DNA of 64,000 bases from Myxococcales bacterium (GTDB lineage Bacteria; Lernaellota; Lernaellaia; Lernaellales; Lernaellaceae): assembly GCA_012517325.1 (NCBI GenBank), contig JAAYVF010000079.1:27352-91351 (forward strand), given 5' to 3'. Numbering within the stretch: the first letter of the stretch is position 1; each line of letters begins with the position of its first letter. Shown piece after piece: positions 51,719 through 61,177 of this stretch. The notes below the pieces were generated by a model that saw only the letters and a program-made list of their open reading frames with translations, had not been told where the DNA came from and did no database searches. The position numbers and the translations under genes are program-made.

Positions 51719-53707
51719 ATGAAATTTTTCACTTCCATCCCATTGCGTCCGGCGCTCGCCATCGGGGTCTTGATCGCGCTGATCGGCGGCGGCGGAATCG
51801 CTTACGGTTTGTCGGCCGATTCGATCGCGGGCCTGCCGTCGACTCCTGATTGGTCGTATTTCGGAGATTTCTCGTTCGGGTATGTCGGCTCCAGCGTATC
51901 CGAGGCCGGGGATGTCAACGGTGACGAATACGGCGACATCCTCATCGGGGGAGAATGGTGGCAAACCGGCGGGCGCAATTTCGTCAGCCACGTCTTCTAT
52001 TTCCAAGGTTCCGCGACCGGTTTGCCCGCCAACCCCGACCTGGATATCACCTATCAATCCGAAGCGCTCGAATACGGCATGCTTCACAACCCGATCGTGG
52101 CCGCGGCCGGTGACGTCAACAACGACACGTACGATGATGTCCTGGTCGGTACGCCGGTTTTTGTCGATTTGGCCATCTCGGGAAAAGTGATGGTTTACTA
52201 TGGCTCCGCAACCGGAATCACCGCCACGCCCGATTGGGAAAAAGATGACGTTGCCGGCTGTTTCGGAGCCAGCATCGCCGGCGCCGGCGATGTCAACGGC
52301 GACGGCTACGATGAAATCATCGTCAGCGCTCCCAACACTTGTTATGCTTTCGGCCAAGTGGAAAGCGAAACGGTCTACGGTTTTTACGGGTCCAGTACGG
52401 GCCTGCCGAGCACCGCGAATTGGTCCGTCACCCAACCAGTGAGCGAAGGTCAGGAATTCGGCGCCAGCATTTCCGGAGCGGGCGACGTCAACGGCGACGG
52501 TTATGACGATGTGATCGTCGGCGCACCCGGATTCACCGTGGAGCCGGGAAAATATTTTGAAGGCGCGGCGTACGCCTATTACGGTTCATCCACCGGCCTT
52601 TCCACCACGGAGGACTGGTTTTATGTCACCGACGAAAACTGGTTGCGGTTTGGCGCGACCGTTTCGGCGGCCGGCGACGTGAACGGCGACGGTTATGACG
52701 ATGTGATCATCGGCGGAGATTATATGCCCCAAATCATCTGGGTCTTCCTCGGCTCGGCCGACGGTTTACCGGAAACACCCAGTTGGAGCTATGAAACCCC
52801 CAATTTTGAAAACATCGGCATCAGTCTGGATAAAGCCGGCGATGTCAACGGCGACGGATACGATGATATCATCTTCGGTTCGGACAGGAACATCGGCGAA
52901 TTCAAGCTCCCTGACGGCACGGTCTATGCGTTTTTCGGTTCGGCCGATGGATTACCGCTCACGCCCAGTTGGTCCGTGTCCGGAGTGGGTTCCTATTCCG
53001 AAACCGTTTCCGGGGCGGGCGATGTCAATTGGGACGGACTCGACGATGTCATCGTCGGCGCTCCCGGTTACGACATTCCCATCGCGGATGATGACACCGA
53101 GGGTTACGACGTCGGCGCCGCCTACGTTTTTTCGGGCGGCTGCGACGGCTGTCTGATCGACCGCGTCTGCTACGAGGACGGCGACACCAATCCGGAAAAC
53201 GTCTGCCAGATCTGCCTGGTCAATTCATCCTCCACCGAATGGACCGATAACGACGGTGAGGATTGCGACGACAGCCTGGATTGCACCACCGGCGATATCT
53301 GCGCCGACGGCGTGTGCGGGGGAACGCCCGACGACTCGCGGTGCGACGACAGCAACGTCTGCACCACCGACACCTGCGACGCCACGGACGGCTGCCTCTA
53401 CGCCAACAACACCCTCCCCTGCGAGGACGATCTCTTTTGCAACGGCGGCGACACCTGCGCCGACGGCACTTGCGGCAACCATGAAGGCGATCCGTGCGAC
53501 GCCGACGAGACCTGCGACGAAACGAATGACGAATGCGTCCCCCTGGGCGATGACGACGACAACGACGACAACGATGACAACGATGACAACGACAACGACG
53601 ACAACGATAACGACGACAATGACGACAACGACGACAACGACGCCGTCCCGGCCGAAAGCGCCGGCGAGTTGGAAGGGGGCCTGCACGGCGGTTCGTGCGG
53701 GTTCTAG
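51719..53707 (+). CDS. Secreted FG-GAP seven-repeat protein with Cys-rich domain, Asp/Asn linker and Gly/Cys tail
   Basis: A 662-residue secreted protein. The signal peptide is M-K-F-F-T plus a hydrophobic run to about A35. Seven integrin-alpha-like units follow, each with A-G-D-V-N-(G)-D-G-Y-D-D-(V/I)-(I)-(V/I)-G, a calcium-binding loop, alternating with Y-G-S-(S/A)-T-G-(L/I) turns; together they should make a seven-bladed propeller. After it comes a Cys-rich stretch (C-D-D-S-N-V-C-T-T-D-T-C-D and similar, about residues 480-600), probably disulphide-linked. The chain ends with a (D-D-N)n tract and E-G-G-L-H-G-G-S-C-G-F. The ATG follows AAAAGGAG. A surface ligand-binding or adhesion role is likely. 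Confidence 0.82.
   Translation: MKFFTSIPLRPALAIGVLIALIGGGGIAYGLSADSIAGLPSTPDWSYFGDFSFGYVGSSVSEAGDVNGDEYGDILIGGEWWQTGGRNFVSHVFYFQGSATGLPANPDLDITYQSEALEYGMLHNPIVAAAGDVNNDTYDDVLVGTPVFVDLAISGKVMVYYGSATGITATPDWEKDDVAGCFGASIAGAGDVNGDGYDEIIVSAPNTCYAFGQVESETVYGFYGSSTGLPSTANWSVTQPVSEGQEFGASISGAGDVNGDGYDDVIVGAPGFTVEPGKYFEGAAYAYYGSSTGLSTTEDWFYVTDENWLRFGATVSAAGDVNGDGYDDVIIGGDYMPQIIWVFLGSADGLPETPSWSYETPNFENIGISLDKAGDVNGDGYDDIIFGSDRNIGEFKLPDGTVYAFFGSADGLPLTPSWSVSGVGSYSETVSGAGDVNWDGLDDVIVGAPGYDIPIADDDTEGYDVGAAYVFSGGCDGCLIDRVCYEDGDTNPENVCQICLVNSSSTEWTDNDGEDCDDSLDCTTGDICADGVCGGTPDDSRCDDSNVCTTDTCDATDGCLYANNTLPCEDDLFCNGGDTCADGTCGNHEGDPCDADETCDETNDECVPLGDDDDNDDNDDNDDNDNDDNDNDDNDDNDDNDAVPAESAGELEGGLHGGSCGF
53549..53641 (+). 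repeat. GAC/AAC tract (C-terminal Asp/Asn linker)
   Basis: In-frame run of Asp and Asn codons near the end of the FG-GAP protein. It is like the N-terminal linkers of the lipoproteins but at the other end of the chain. Confidence 0.85.
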
Positions 53708-53778
53708 GCAAGGGGCCGATGTTGCCTAACGACAAACCGGCCGCGAACGCCGGTGAAACAAAGCTTAGGGAGACTGGC

Positions 53779-55371
53779 ATGCCTCGCAAAATAATGACTT
53801 GTTTGGCGGCGGCCTTGTTGGTGCTGGTGATCCTGACGGGCGCTCAAGCCGCGGATCCGGCACTGGATGTGCAACTGTTTCGCCCCAGCATTTTCGGCGG
53901 TCATTTTCTGGCGATCGAAGACGCCCAGAACATGGCCTCGCTCTGCTGGGGTCTGGGGCTGTATTTCAATTATGCGGACCGACCATTCGTGTTCGGCACC
54001 GACGACGAAGATCTGATCGACGTGACCAACTCGGTGTTTTCGGGCAATCTGACCTTGGCCTTCGCGCCGTTTTCGTGGCTGGCGCTGGGCGTCGACGTGC
54101 CGGGACACCTGACCAGCCGCGGGCGCGAATTCACGAAAATCGACAACGATCTGAAAGCCGGCGAGGACACCGGGGCGAGCGACCTGAAAAACAACGCCAC
54201 CCTCGGCGACATCAAGGCGGAGCTCAAGCTCGTGCCGCTCGACGAGGATAAATTCGGGATCGGCCTCGCGCTGGCGCCTTATGCGACCTTCCCGACCGGT
54301 AATCCCGAGGTATTTCTCGGCGAAGGGACGACCAATTTCGGCGGCCGCTTGATCCTCGAAAAAAATCTGTGGGACGTCATCAACGTCGCGGCCAACGGCG
54401 GCTATTTCTATCGTCCCGAGCGGGACCTGCTCGGCACGAAGATCGGCAGCGGCTACTTGTTCGGCGCGGGCGTCAGCCGGCAAATCGTCGGCGGCCTCGG
54501 CTTCTCGCTCGAATACTGGGGCCAGCAATACAAATCCTCCTCGAACGATTCGATGCAAGCCAACCCGATGGAAGTGACGCTGACTCTGCACTACCTGTTT
54601 GACGTCGGCGCGCGGCTGCTGGCCGGCGGCGGCCCCGGCCTGGGCGGTGGAGCCGGCTCGCCCGATTACCGGTTGATCGCCGGCGTCGATTACTTCCCGT
54701 GCACGGCCGCACCGGCCCCGCCGCCGCCGAAACCGGAACCGACCCCGCCGCCTCCGCCGCCGCCACCGCCGGTGAAGACGACGCTGACCGTCAAGGTGGT
54801 CGATAAGATCACCGGCGAGCTGGTGAAAAACAGCAAAATCACCATCAAGGCGGAAGACAAGGAAATCGCCTCGACCGTGCTGGCCAATGGGCAGTGGTAC
54901 AACGAAGTGCAACCGGGGAAATTCACGATCGTCGCCGGCGCCGAGGGGTATGAGTCGGTCGCGAAAAACATCAAGGTCGGCCAGGGCAAGAATCGGATCG
55001 CGACCGTCAAACTGCGCGAGGTGATCGTCATCATCAACAACGTCCTGTTCGATTACGATTCCGACATCATCAAACCGGCCGCGTTCGCCACCTTGGACAA
55101 CGTCGCATCGGTCATTCAGAAAAAGGCCGCCGCCGGCAAGTTGAAAAAGGTGGCCATCGGCGGCCACGCTTCTTCCGAGGGCACCGACGAATACAACATG
55201 AATCTCTCCAAGCGTCGGGCCGAGTCGGTGAAGAAGTATCTGGTCGGCAAGGGCGTCGACGCCGCGATGCTCGAGGCGATCGGCTACGGCGAAACGAAAC
55301 CGGTCGCGGACAACGCCACCGAGGAGGGCCGGATGAAGAACCGGCGCGTCGAGTTCGTTTTGGAGGAATAG
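53779..55371 (+). CDS. OmpA-family outer-membrane protein with N-terminal barrel-like and C-terminal peptidoglycan-binding domain
   Basis: A 530-residue envelope protein. The signal peptide is M-P-R-K-I-M plus a hydrophobic run to A-Q-A (about 24). Residues 25-320 look like an outer-membrane barrel, with many alternating strands and Y-F-N-Y-A-D-R-P. A Pro-rich hinge (P-P-P-P-K-P-E-P) follows, then a carboxypeptidase-regulatory-like (Ig) domain about 340-420, then an OmpA C-terminal domain (F-D-Y-D-S-D-I-I-K, G-H-A-S-S-E-G-T-D-E-Y-N, L-S-K-R-R-A, N-R-R-V-E-F). The T-D-E-Y-N and N-R-R positions match the peptidoglycan-contact Asp and Arg. The start follows GGGAGACTGGC. It ties outer membrane to cell wall. 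Confidence 0.87.
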   Translation: MPRKIMTCLAAALLVLVILTGAQAADPALDVQLFRPSIFGGHFLAIEDAQNMASLCWGLGLYFNYADRPFVFGTDDEDLIDVTNSVFSGNLTLAFAPFSWLALGVDVPGHLTSRGREFTKIDNDLKAGEDTGASDLKNNATLGDIKAELKLVPLDEDKFGIGLALAPYATFPTGNPEVFLGEGTTNFGGRLILEKNLWDVINVAANGGYFYRPERDLLGTKIGSGYLFGAGVSRQIVGGLGFSLEYWGQQYKSSSNDSMQANPMEVTLTLHYLFDVGARLLAGGGPGLGGGAGSPDYRLIAGVDYFPCTAAPAPPPPKPEPTPPPPPPPPPVKTTLTVKVVDKITGELVKNSKITIKAEDKEIASTVLANGQWYNEVQPGKFTIVAGAEGYESVAKNIKVGQGKNRIATVKLREVIVIINNVLFDYDSDIIKPAAFATLDNVASVIQKKAAAGKLKKVAIGGHASSEGTDEYNMNLSKRRAESVKKYLVGKGVDAAMLEAIGYGETKPVADNATEEGRMKNRRVEFVLEE

Positions 55372-55407
55372 TCCGGTCCGCGAACTGAGGCACTGATTTT
55401 CGATCCA

Positions 55408-55437
55408 GCGGGGCGCCAAGCCGCCCCGCTTTTTTAT
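55408..55437 (+). terminator. Intrinsic terminator after the OmpA-family gene
   Basis: A GC-rich 8-bp stem (GCGGGGCG / CGCCCCGC) with a 6-base loop, followed immediately by a run of seven T. It lies 37 bases beyond the stop. Confidence 0.9.
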
Positions 55438-55541
55438 TCGCTTTTTTATTTGACGAATGACGATCCCACCGCCGAGAGCCTTGACGAACGCCGCGACAAA
55501 GCGCATTGTGCCCCGCTTTTGTTCGTTTTAAGGATTGAGGC

Positions 55542-57401
55542 ATGGCTCGAAAAATAATTGCATCCCGGGTGCAGGACCGCATCCGCAATATCGCGATCAT
55601 CGCCCACGTGGATCATGGAAAAACCACGCTGGTCGACAAAATGCTCGGCCAGTCGGGCAGTTTTCTGCGCGGCGAAGGCAACGTCGAGCAAGCGCTGGAT
55701 TCGGGCGACCTGGAGCGCGAACGCGGCATCACCATTCTCTCCAAATGCACCTCGCTGGATTACGACGGCTATCACATCAACGTCGTGGACACGCCGGGGC
55801 ACGCCGATTTCGGCGGCGAGGTCGAGCGCGTCATGCGCATGGTGGATTCCGCCCTGCTGCTGGTCGACGCCTTCGAAGGCCCCATGCCGCAGACCCGGTT
55901 CGTGACGAAAAAGGCCCTGGCCCGCGGCCTCCGGCCGATCGTCGTCATCAACAAGATCGACCGTCCGGGCTGCGACCCGCTCGCCGCCGCGGACGCTGTG
56001 CTGGACCTGTTCATCTCGCTTGACGCCACCGAGGAGCAATGCGATTTCCCGGTGATCTTCGCCTCCGCCAAGTTGGGTTACGCCGTGCGTTCCCTCGCCG
56101 ACGAGCCCAAGGATCTGACGCCGCTGTTCGAGGTCATCCGCGATTTCGTGCCGCCGCCCGAGGTGGATCTCGCCGCCTCGCCGGCTTTGCAGGTCACGAC
56201 GTTCACCCACGACGAATACCTGGGCAGCCTGGCGATCGGCCGCATGGAATCGGGCGTCTTTCACCCGGGCGACCGCGCCTTGCTGGTGCGCCAGGACGAC
56301 ACGCGCGAAACGTTCAAAATCAACAACGTCCTCGGTTTTCGCGGTCTGCACCGGTTCGACCTGGAGGAGGCGGTGGCCGGCGATATCGTCGCCCTCACCG
56401 GGATGGACGACCTGAACGTCGGCGAAACGATCACTTCGCTCGAGAACCCGCGCGTCCTGCCCCGGCTGGAGGTCGATCCGCCCACCGTCAGCATGACATT
56501 CATGGCCAACACCTCGCCGACCTCCGGGCGCGAGGGCAAATTCATCACCAGCGCGAAAATCAAGGAGCGGTTGGAGCGGGAAAAGAAATCCAACGTCTCG
56601 CTCCGCGTGGAAATGACCGACCTGCCCGACGCCTTTCTCGTCAGCGGGCGCGGCGAGCTGCACCTGTCGGTGCTGATCGAAACCCTGCGGCGCGAGGGCT
56701 ACGAGTTCATGGTCTCGCGCCCGAAGGTGGTGACTCGGCAGGATGACGACGGCTCGCTTCTGGAGCCCTATGAGGCGGTGGTGCTCGACGTCGAATCGGC
56801 GCACACCGGCGCGATCATCGAGTCGCTCAGCCAGCGCTACGGCCGCGTCGTCGACATCCGCGAAACCGGCGCCGGCCGTACCCGGCTGGATTTCATCGTG
56901 CCGACGCGCGGCCTGCTCGGTTACCGTACCAAGTTTCTGAACGAAACCCACGGCACCGGCGTGATCAATTCGGTGTTTCACCACTACGGCCCCTGGGCCG
57001 GCGAACTCAAAGACCGGCAAAACGGCGTTCTGATCGCGCTGGAACCGTGCACCACGGTCACCTACGCCCTCTGGAAGCTGGAAGACCGCGGCGTTTTCTT
57101 CCTCGGCCCGGGCGTGCCGGTCTACGCGGGGCAGATCATCGGCCTGCACACGCGTGAAAACGACCTGATCGTCAATCCCGGCAAGGGCAAAAAGCTGACC
57201 AACATCCGCGCCGCGGGCGCCGATGAGAAAAACTACCTCACGCCGGTCAAGGAGATGACGATCGAGGAAGCCATCGAACTGATCAACGACGACGAACTCG
57301 TCGAGTTCACGCCCAAATCCATCCGCCTGCGCAAGCGGGTTCTGGATCACATCGACCGGAAACGGACCGAGAAACGGAACGGCATCGAAGCGGTGGGTTA
57401 G
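55542..57401 (+). CDS. typA: Translational GTPase TypA/BipA
   Basis: A 619-residue ribosome-associated GTPase of the EF-G/LepA class. G1 is A-H-V-D-H-G-K-T-T near 21-29, G2 R-G-I-T-I, G3 D-T-P-G-H near 80 and G4 N-K-I-D near 136. Domains II, III and V follow, and the C-terminal TypA-specific region with T-R-G-L-L-G-Y-R and [10 protein letters not shown] is intact. Length is normal (about 610). It helps 50S assembly and stress or cold adaptation. It stands alone after the terminator. Confidence 0.96.
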   Translation: MARKIIASRVQDRIRNIAIIAHVDHGKTTLVDKMLGQSGSFLRGEGNVEQALDSGDLERERGITILSKCTSLDYDGYHINVVDTPGHADFGGEVERVMRMVDSALLLVDAFEGPMPQTRFVTKKALARGLRPIVVINKIDRPGCDPLAAADAVLDLFISLDATEEQCDFPVIFASAKLGYAVRSLADEPKDLTPLFEVIRDFVPPPEVDLAASPALQVTTFTHDEYLGSLAIGRMESGVFHPGDRALLVRQDDTRETFKINNVLGFRGLHRFDLEEAVAGDIVALTGMDDLNVGETITSLENPRVLPRLEVDPPTVSMTFMANTSPTSGREGKFITSAKIKERLEREKKSNVSLRVEMTDLPDAFLVSGRGELHLSVLIETLRREGYEFMVSRPKVVTRQDDDGSLLEPYEAVVLDVESAHTGAIIESLSQRYGRVVDIRETGAGRTRLDFIVPTRGLLGYRTKFLNETHGTGVINSVFHHYGPWAGELKDRQNGVLIALEPCTTVTYALWKLEDRGVFFLGPGVPVYAGQIIGLHTRENDLIVNPGKGKKLTNIRAAGADEKNYLTPVKEMTIEEAIELINDDELVEFTPKSIRLRKRVLDHIDRKRTEKRNGIEAVG

Positions 57402-57409
57402 GCGGCGAA

Positions 57410-57428
57410 CCCGGCACGCACCGCCGGG
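57410..57428. terminator. Possible hairpin between convergent genes
   Basis: CCCGGC / GCCGGG with a 7-base loop lies between the typA stop and the end of the response-regulator gene. A T-run is present only 15 bases later on the plus strand, so its role as a terminator is uncertain. Confidence 0.3.
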
Positions 57429-57440
57429 ATCACGCCGGTT

Positions 57441-57824
57441 CTATTTTTTCGGCTTCTTCTTCAACAAATCAGCCAGCAGTTCGAGAAATTTCTGCACGTC
57501 GAAGGGCTTGGTGACGCAATAGTCGCAGCCGGCCTCGACGGTTTTTTCGCGATCGCCGGGCATGGCGTGAGCCGTCAGGGCGATGACCGGAATCCGCGCG
57601 GTGTCGGGATCGGCCTTCAGCAGCCGTGTCGCCTCGAGCCCGTCCATCCCCGGCAGGCTGATGTCCATCAAGATCACCTCGGGATGTTCGGTTTGGGCCA
57701 GTTCGATTCCCGTTTCGGCGTCGCCGGCCTTCAGAATCGCATAGCCGCCGATTTTTAAGACGGCCTTCGCCACTTCCATGCAGGTTTCGTTGTCCTCGAT
57801 CACCAGGATCTTCTTCGCGGTCAT
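57441..57824 (-). CDS. Stand-alone receiver-domain response regulator
   Basis: A 127-residue single CheY-type domain without an output domain. The acidic pocket is E-D-N near 12, the phospho-acceptor is D54 in I-L-M-D-I-S-L-P-G, and T-A-H-A near 86 and K-P-F near 109 complete the fold. The start follows GGGAGGAGCC. It lies 29 bases after the kinase stop on the same strand, so the pair is an operon and the kinase is its likely phospho-donor. It probably acts by protein contact, like DivK. Confidence 0.93.
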   Translation of the reverse strand: MTAKKILVIEDNETCMEVAKAVLKIGGYAILKAGDAETGIELAQTEHPEVILMDISLPGMDGLEATRLLKADPDTARIPVIALTAHAMPGDREKTVEAGCDYCVTKPFDVQKFLELLADLLKKKPKK

Positions 57825-57853
57825 GGCTCCTCCCATCCGTCTTTGCCCCCGCC

Positions 57854-60800
57854 CTACTCGATCATGGTACGAATTTTTGTCGGAATGGCAAAGCAGAATG
57901 TGCTGCCGTGCCCCTCGCCTTCGCTTTCCACCCAAATCCGCCCGCCGTGCATTTCGACCAGGCGGCGGGACAAGGCCAACCCCAAACCCGAACCCTGATG
58001 CCGGCGGGTGTAGCCGGAATCGACCTGCTCGAACGCCTCGAAAATACGCGTTTGGTTTTCGGAACTCAGACCGATTCCCGTGTCGGCCACCGAGATGATC
58101 AATTCGTCCTTTTGGATGATCGCGCCGGCTTTCACCACGCCGCCGTAGGGCGTGAATTTGACCGCGTTGGAAAGCAAATTGTAAAGGATTTGCCGCATTT
58201 TTCGTTCATCCGCCCAACAGGACGCTCCTTTGAGCTCCGGCGGCACCAGGTGGGTCAGGGAAATGCCTCGGCTCGTGGCCCGTTCTTGAATCATCATCAG
58301 GCCGTCGGCCAGCAGTTCGTCGATCCGGAGCCACGATGAAGTCAACTCCATCTTGCCGGACTCGACCTTCGATAAATCCAGCAGGTCGTTGATCAGTTGC
58401 AACAAGTGCTTGCCGCTGGCCACGATATTCTTGGCGTAGGTCGCCTGTTGATCCGCGAGGCGGCCGGCCAGCCCCCCGGCCAGGATTTCGGCGAAACCGA
58501 GAATCGCGTGCAACGGCGTGCGCAATTCGTGGCTCATCATCGCCAGGAATTCGTTTTTCGCGCGGTAGGCGATTTGCGCCTGCTGGGCGGTCCGCTTTTT
58601 TTCGGTGTTGTCGCGGATGCACTCGATGGCGCCGGTAATGTGGCCTTGGGAGTCGCGCAGGACGGCGGCGGTCGCCGAAAGATAGGTGTCGCCCTCCGCT
58701 AAATGCGTCACGTAGGATTCGCCGAACCAGATATCGCCGACCCGTTTGAACTCCGCATACCGGGACTCGATATTCAAGTCGGAATGGAGCGCGAGATCGA
58801 TGAGGATCGGCCGCCGTTCGCCATAGAACGGCACGGAGTATTCGTAATCCCCCTTGCCGATCATCTCCGCGGCCGGAACGCCGGTCATGGTTTCGATCGC
58901 TTTGTTCCAGGCGATCACCACGCCCTTGTCATTAATGACCAAGGTCGCATCGGGGAGGAAATCGATGACGTCGGCCAACCGCTGCTGCGTTTCCGCCACG
59001 GCTTGCAGGGCTTTTCGCTGCGTCGTGAGGTCTTGGGTGATGACGACGACGCTTTCCACCTGGCCCTGCGGATTTTTCAGCGCGTAAAAATATTGCGAAA
59101 TCCATTCGGCCACGCCGGGCCGAGCCGAGTGGGTCTTCAGTTCCGGGATGAACAGCGTGCCGCCGCGCTCGTAAATTTCGCGCACCCGCGGCAGCCATTC
59201 GTCGAGGTAGCGATCTTTTTCATCGAAGACCAGCACCGTCCGCTCCCGGGACAAATCCTGCGCGATGCGGTCCTCGCTCATCGCCCAAATCCGTTGCCAG
59301 GCCGCGTTGTAACGCAACAAACGACCGGTTGCGGAGCGAATCGAAATTCCCAGCGGCGAATTCTCGATGACCGCGCGGCTCAAGGCTTCGCTTTGCCGTA
59401 GCGACTCTTCAGCGCGCAGTCGTTCGGTGATGTCGAAACCGAGAACCGCCGCGCCCCATGGAACGCCGTCCACGCCGAGCGCGGGGTAAAAGTGGTTTTC
59501 ATAATCATGGCCGTCCCGATGGTCGATGAGCAGCGTCGGTTTGCCGGTGCGGATCGCCTCGTCGATCAGTTGGCGCCGCCGGGCCCGCGTTTCCGGATCG
59601 ATCAGTTCGTAGGCATTGGCGCGCAGCAGTTCGTCGAGCGTCACCCCCATGCGGCGCGCGGACTCGGCATTGGCCTGGACGACCCATCCCTCGGCATCGA
59701 TCAGAAAAGCCACCTCGGGTATCGCGTCCAGCAAGGCCCGCAAAGCGTTCTCCGCCTGCCGGCGATTGCGGTTCTCTTCCTGCAACTGCCGGCTGCGTTC
59801 GGCCAGCTCCGTCGTCCGCTCCTCGATGCGGTGCTCGAGTTCGTCGTGTGCCCGGCGCAATTCGTCGGTGGCGTTTTTTTCGGCGGTGACATCCAGAAAC
59901 GAGGCCATCATCATCACCGGCCGGTCTTCCTCGTCGCGGATGACATTGGCCGATAAAAAAGTGATGAATTTCCCGCCGTCCCGACGTCTGGCGGGCCAGG
60001 ATCCCTGCCATTCGCCTTTTTCCCGCAATGCTTCCATCACCGTCAACGCTTGTTCCGGGTAGCCGCCGACCCGCGAGACGTGGCGCCCGATCAACTCGTC
60101 GGCGTTCGCGTAACCCCATAAATTCACGAATGCCGGGTTGGCATAGGTGATCATGCCGTTCAAGTCGCAAAACGAGGTGGCGCTGACCGAACTTTCCAGG
60201 GCCGCACGGAAAATCCGGTTGCGCAACAGATTCGCCTGCAGCTCGACTTGGGTTTTTGTCTGTTCCGTAACGTCGCGCAAGTAACCGATGGCCCCGATGG
60301 TCTTCCCCTCACGGTCGCGGATCAGCGCGCGGCGGCGTTCCAGCCAGATCATGTGACCGTCTTTGTGGAAAGCGCGATAGACGGTCGGCTGTTCGCTTTC
60401 CAACCCCTGAAGGGACGCCGCGGCGGTCGCTCGGTCGTCCGGGTGAATGGCCCGAATGGGCAGCATGACATCCCGATAATGTTCATCGGGGGTGTAGCCG
60501 CTGATTTTCTGAACTGTCGGGCTGACATAAACAAAATGCGGTTCGGGGAAAAAATCGACGCGATAGACAATGTCTTGCGACAGATCCGCCAATTGACGGA
60601 AACGTTCAGCGCTTTCGCGATCCGCTTCCGCTGCATTTTTTCGCTCGGTGACATCGCGCGCCACGGCGAGAAAACGAGCCGGCGACGCTTCCGGTGCGGT
60701 GAGCGACCGGATCGACCACTCCAGATCGATCGAGCGATTGTCGCGGGCGAGGCGCGATTCGCCACGCCAGACGCCGGAGCGGGAACGGCGCAGAATTTCG

Positions 60801-60994
60801 GTCAGCGACGGCGCTCCGTCGGCCAGGCGGATCAGCGCGGTCAGCTTTTCCCCGGCGATCGGCTCGCGTTCGTCGAACAGGCGGCCGGCGGCTTCGTTCG
60901 CTTCCACGATTCGGCCCCGACCGTTGAGTATGACGGCGGCATCCGGTAAAAAATGAATCCAGGCGCCCGGTTCGCCGGGATGTTTATCTATCAT
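57854..60994 (-). CDS. Sensor histidine kinase with six PAS domains
   Basis: A 1046-residue soluble kinase without an obvious membrane segment. About six PAS/PAC units occupy residues 1-800 (P-D-A-A-V-I-L, D-I-V-Y-R-V-D, D-L-N-G-M-I-T-Y-A-N, D-A-E-G-W-V-V-Q-A-N, S-A-T-G-R-L-L-R-Y-N, N-D-K-G-V-V-I-A-W-N mark their cores), with a coiled coil near 390-430 (E-L-E-H-R-I-E-E-R-T-T-E-L-A-E). The kinase core has the phospho-accepting His in M-M-S-H-E-L-R-T-P (H822) and the ATPase boxes N (N-L-L-S-N-A-V-K-F), G1 (D-T-G-I-G-L) and G2 (G-S-G-L-G-L-A-L). The start is ATG 60994; an upstream TTG is possible. It may sense redox or small cytoplasmic ligands. Confidence 0.92.
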   Translation of the reverse strand: MIDKHPGEPGAWIHFLPDAAVILNGRGRIVEANEAAGRLFDEREPIAGEKLTALIRLADGAPSLTEILRRSRSGVWRGESRLARDNRSIDLEWSIRSLTAPEASPARFLAVARDVTERKNAAEADRESAERFRQLADLSQDIVYRVDFFPEPHFVYVSPTVQKISGYTPDEHYRDVMLPIRAIHPDDRATAAASLQGLESEQPTVYRAFHKDGHMIWLERRRALIRDREGKTIGAIGYLRDVTEQTKTQVELQANLLRNRIFRAALESSVSATSFCDLNGMITYANPAFVNLWGYANADELIGRHVSRVGGYPEQALTVMEALREKGEWQGSWPARRRDGGKFITFLSANVIRDEEDRPVMMMASFLDVTAEKNATDELRRAHDELEHRIEERTTELAERSRQLQEENRNRRQAENALRALLDAIPEVAFLIDAEGWVVQANAESARRMGVTLDELLRANAYELIDPETRARRRQLIDEAIRTGKPTLLIDHRDGHDYENHFYPALGVDGVPWGAAVLGFDITERLRAEESLRQSEALSRAVIENSPLGISIRSATGRLLRYNAAWQRIWAMSEDRIAQDLSRERTVLVFDEKDRYLDEWLPRVREIYERGGTLFIPELKTHSARPGVAEWISQYFYALKNPQGQVESVVVITQDLTTQRKALQAVAETQQRLADVIDFLPDATLVINDKGVVIAWNKAIETMTGVPAAEMIGKGDYEYSVPFYGERRPILIDLALHSDLNIESRYAEFKRVGDIWFGESYVTHLAEGDTYLSATAAVLRDSQGHITGAIECIRDNTEKKRTAQQAQIAYRAKNEFLAMMSHELRTPLHAILGFAEILAGGLAGRLADQQATYAKNIVASGKHLLQLINDLLDLSKVESGKMELTSSWLRIDELLADGLMMIQERATSRGISLTHLVPPELKGASCWADERKMRQILYNLLSNAVKFTPYGGVVKAGAIIQKDELIISVADTGIGLSSENQTRIFEAFEQVDSGYTRRHQGSGLGLALSRRLVEMHGGRIWVESEGEGHGSTFCFAIPTKIRTMIE

Positions 60995-61177
60995 CAATTT
61001 TAACTCTCGTTTGGACAATGGTCATGCTTCATCGCATCGCCCGGCAAGGGACTCCGCTCAATCGATGAAAATTCTGGTTGTGTTGAGATTTTACGCTATT
61101 TTCGTTTTTCAGGCAATGATCGATCCGTCTTCTGGAAGCCATCTTTCCGCGATCGATTGAATAATTTGAATCGCTAA

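Noticed and set aside
53704..55506. Open frame of about 600 codons on the minus strand, opposite the OmpA-family gene
   Set aside because: Antisense and it would read through the terminator stem region; no domain.
55446..57350. Open frame of about 634 codons on the minus strand, opposite typA
   Set aside because: Antisense of a highly conserved GTPase and no motif of its own.
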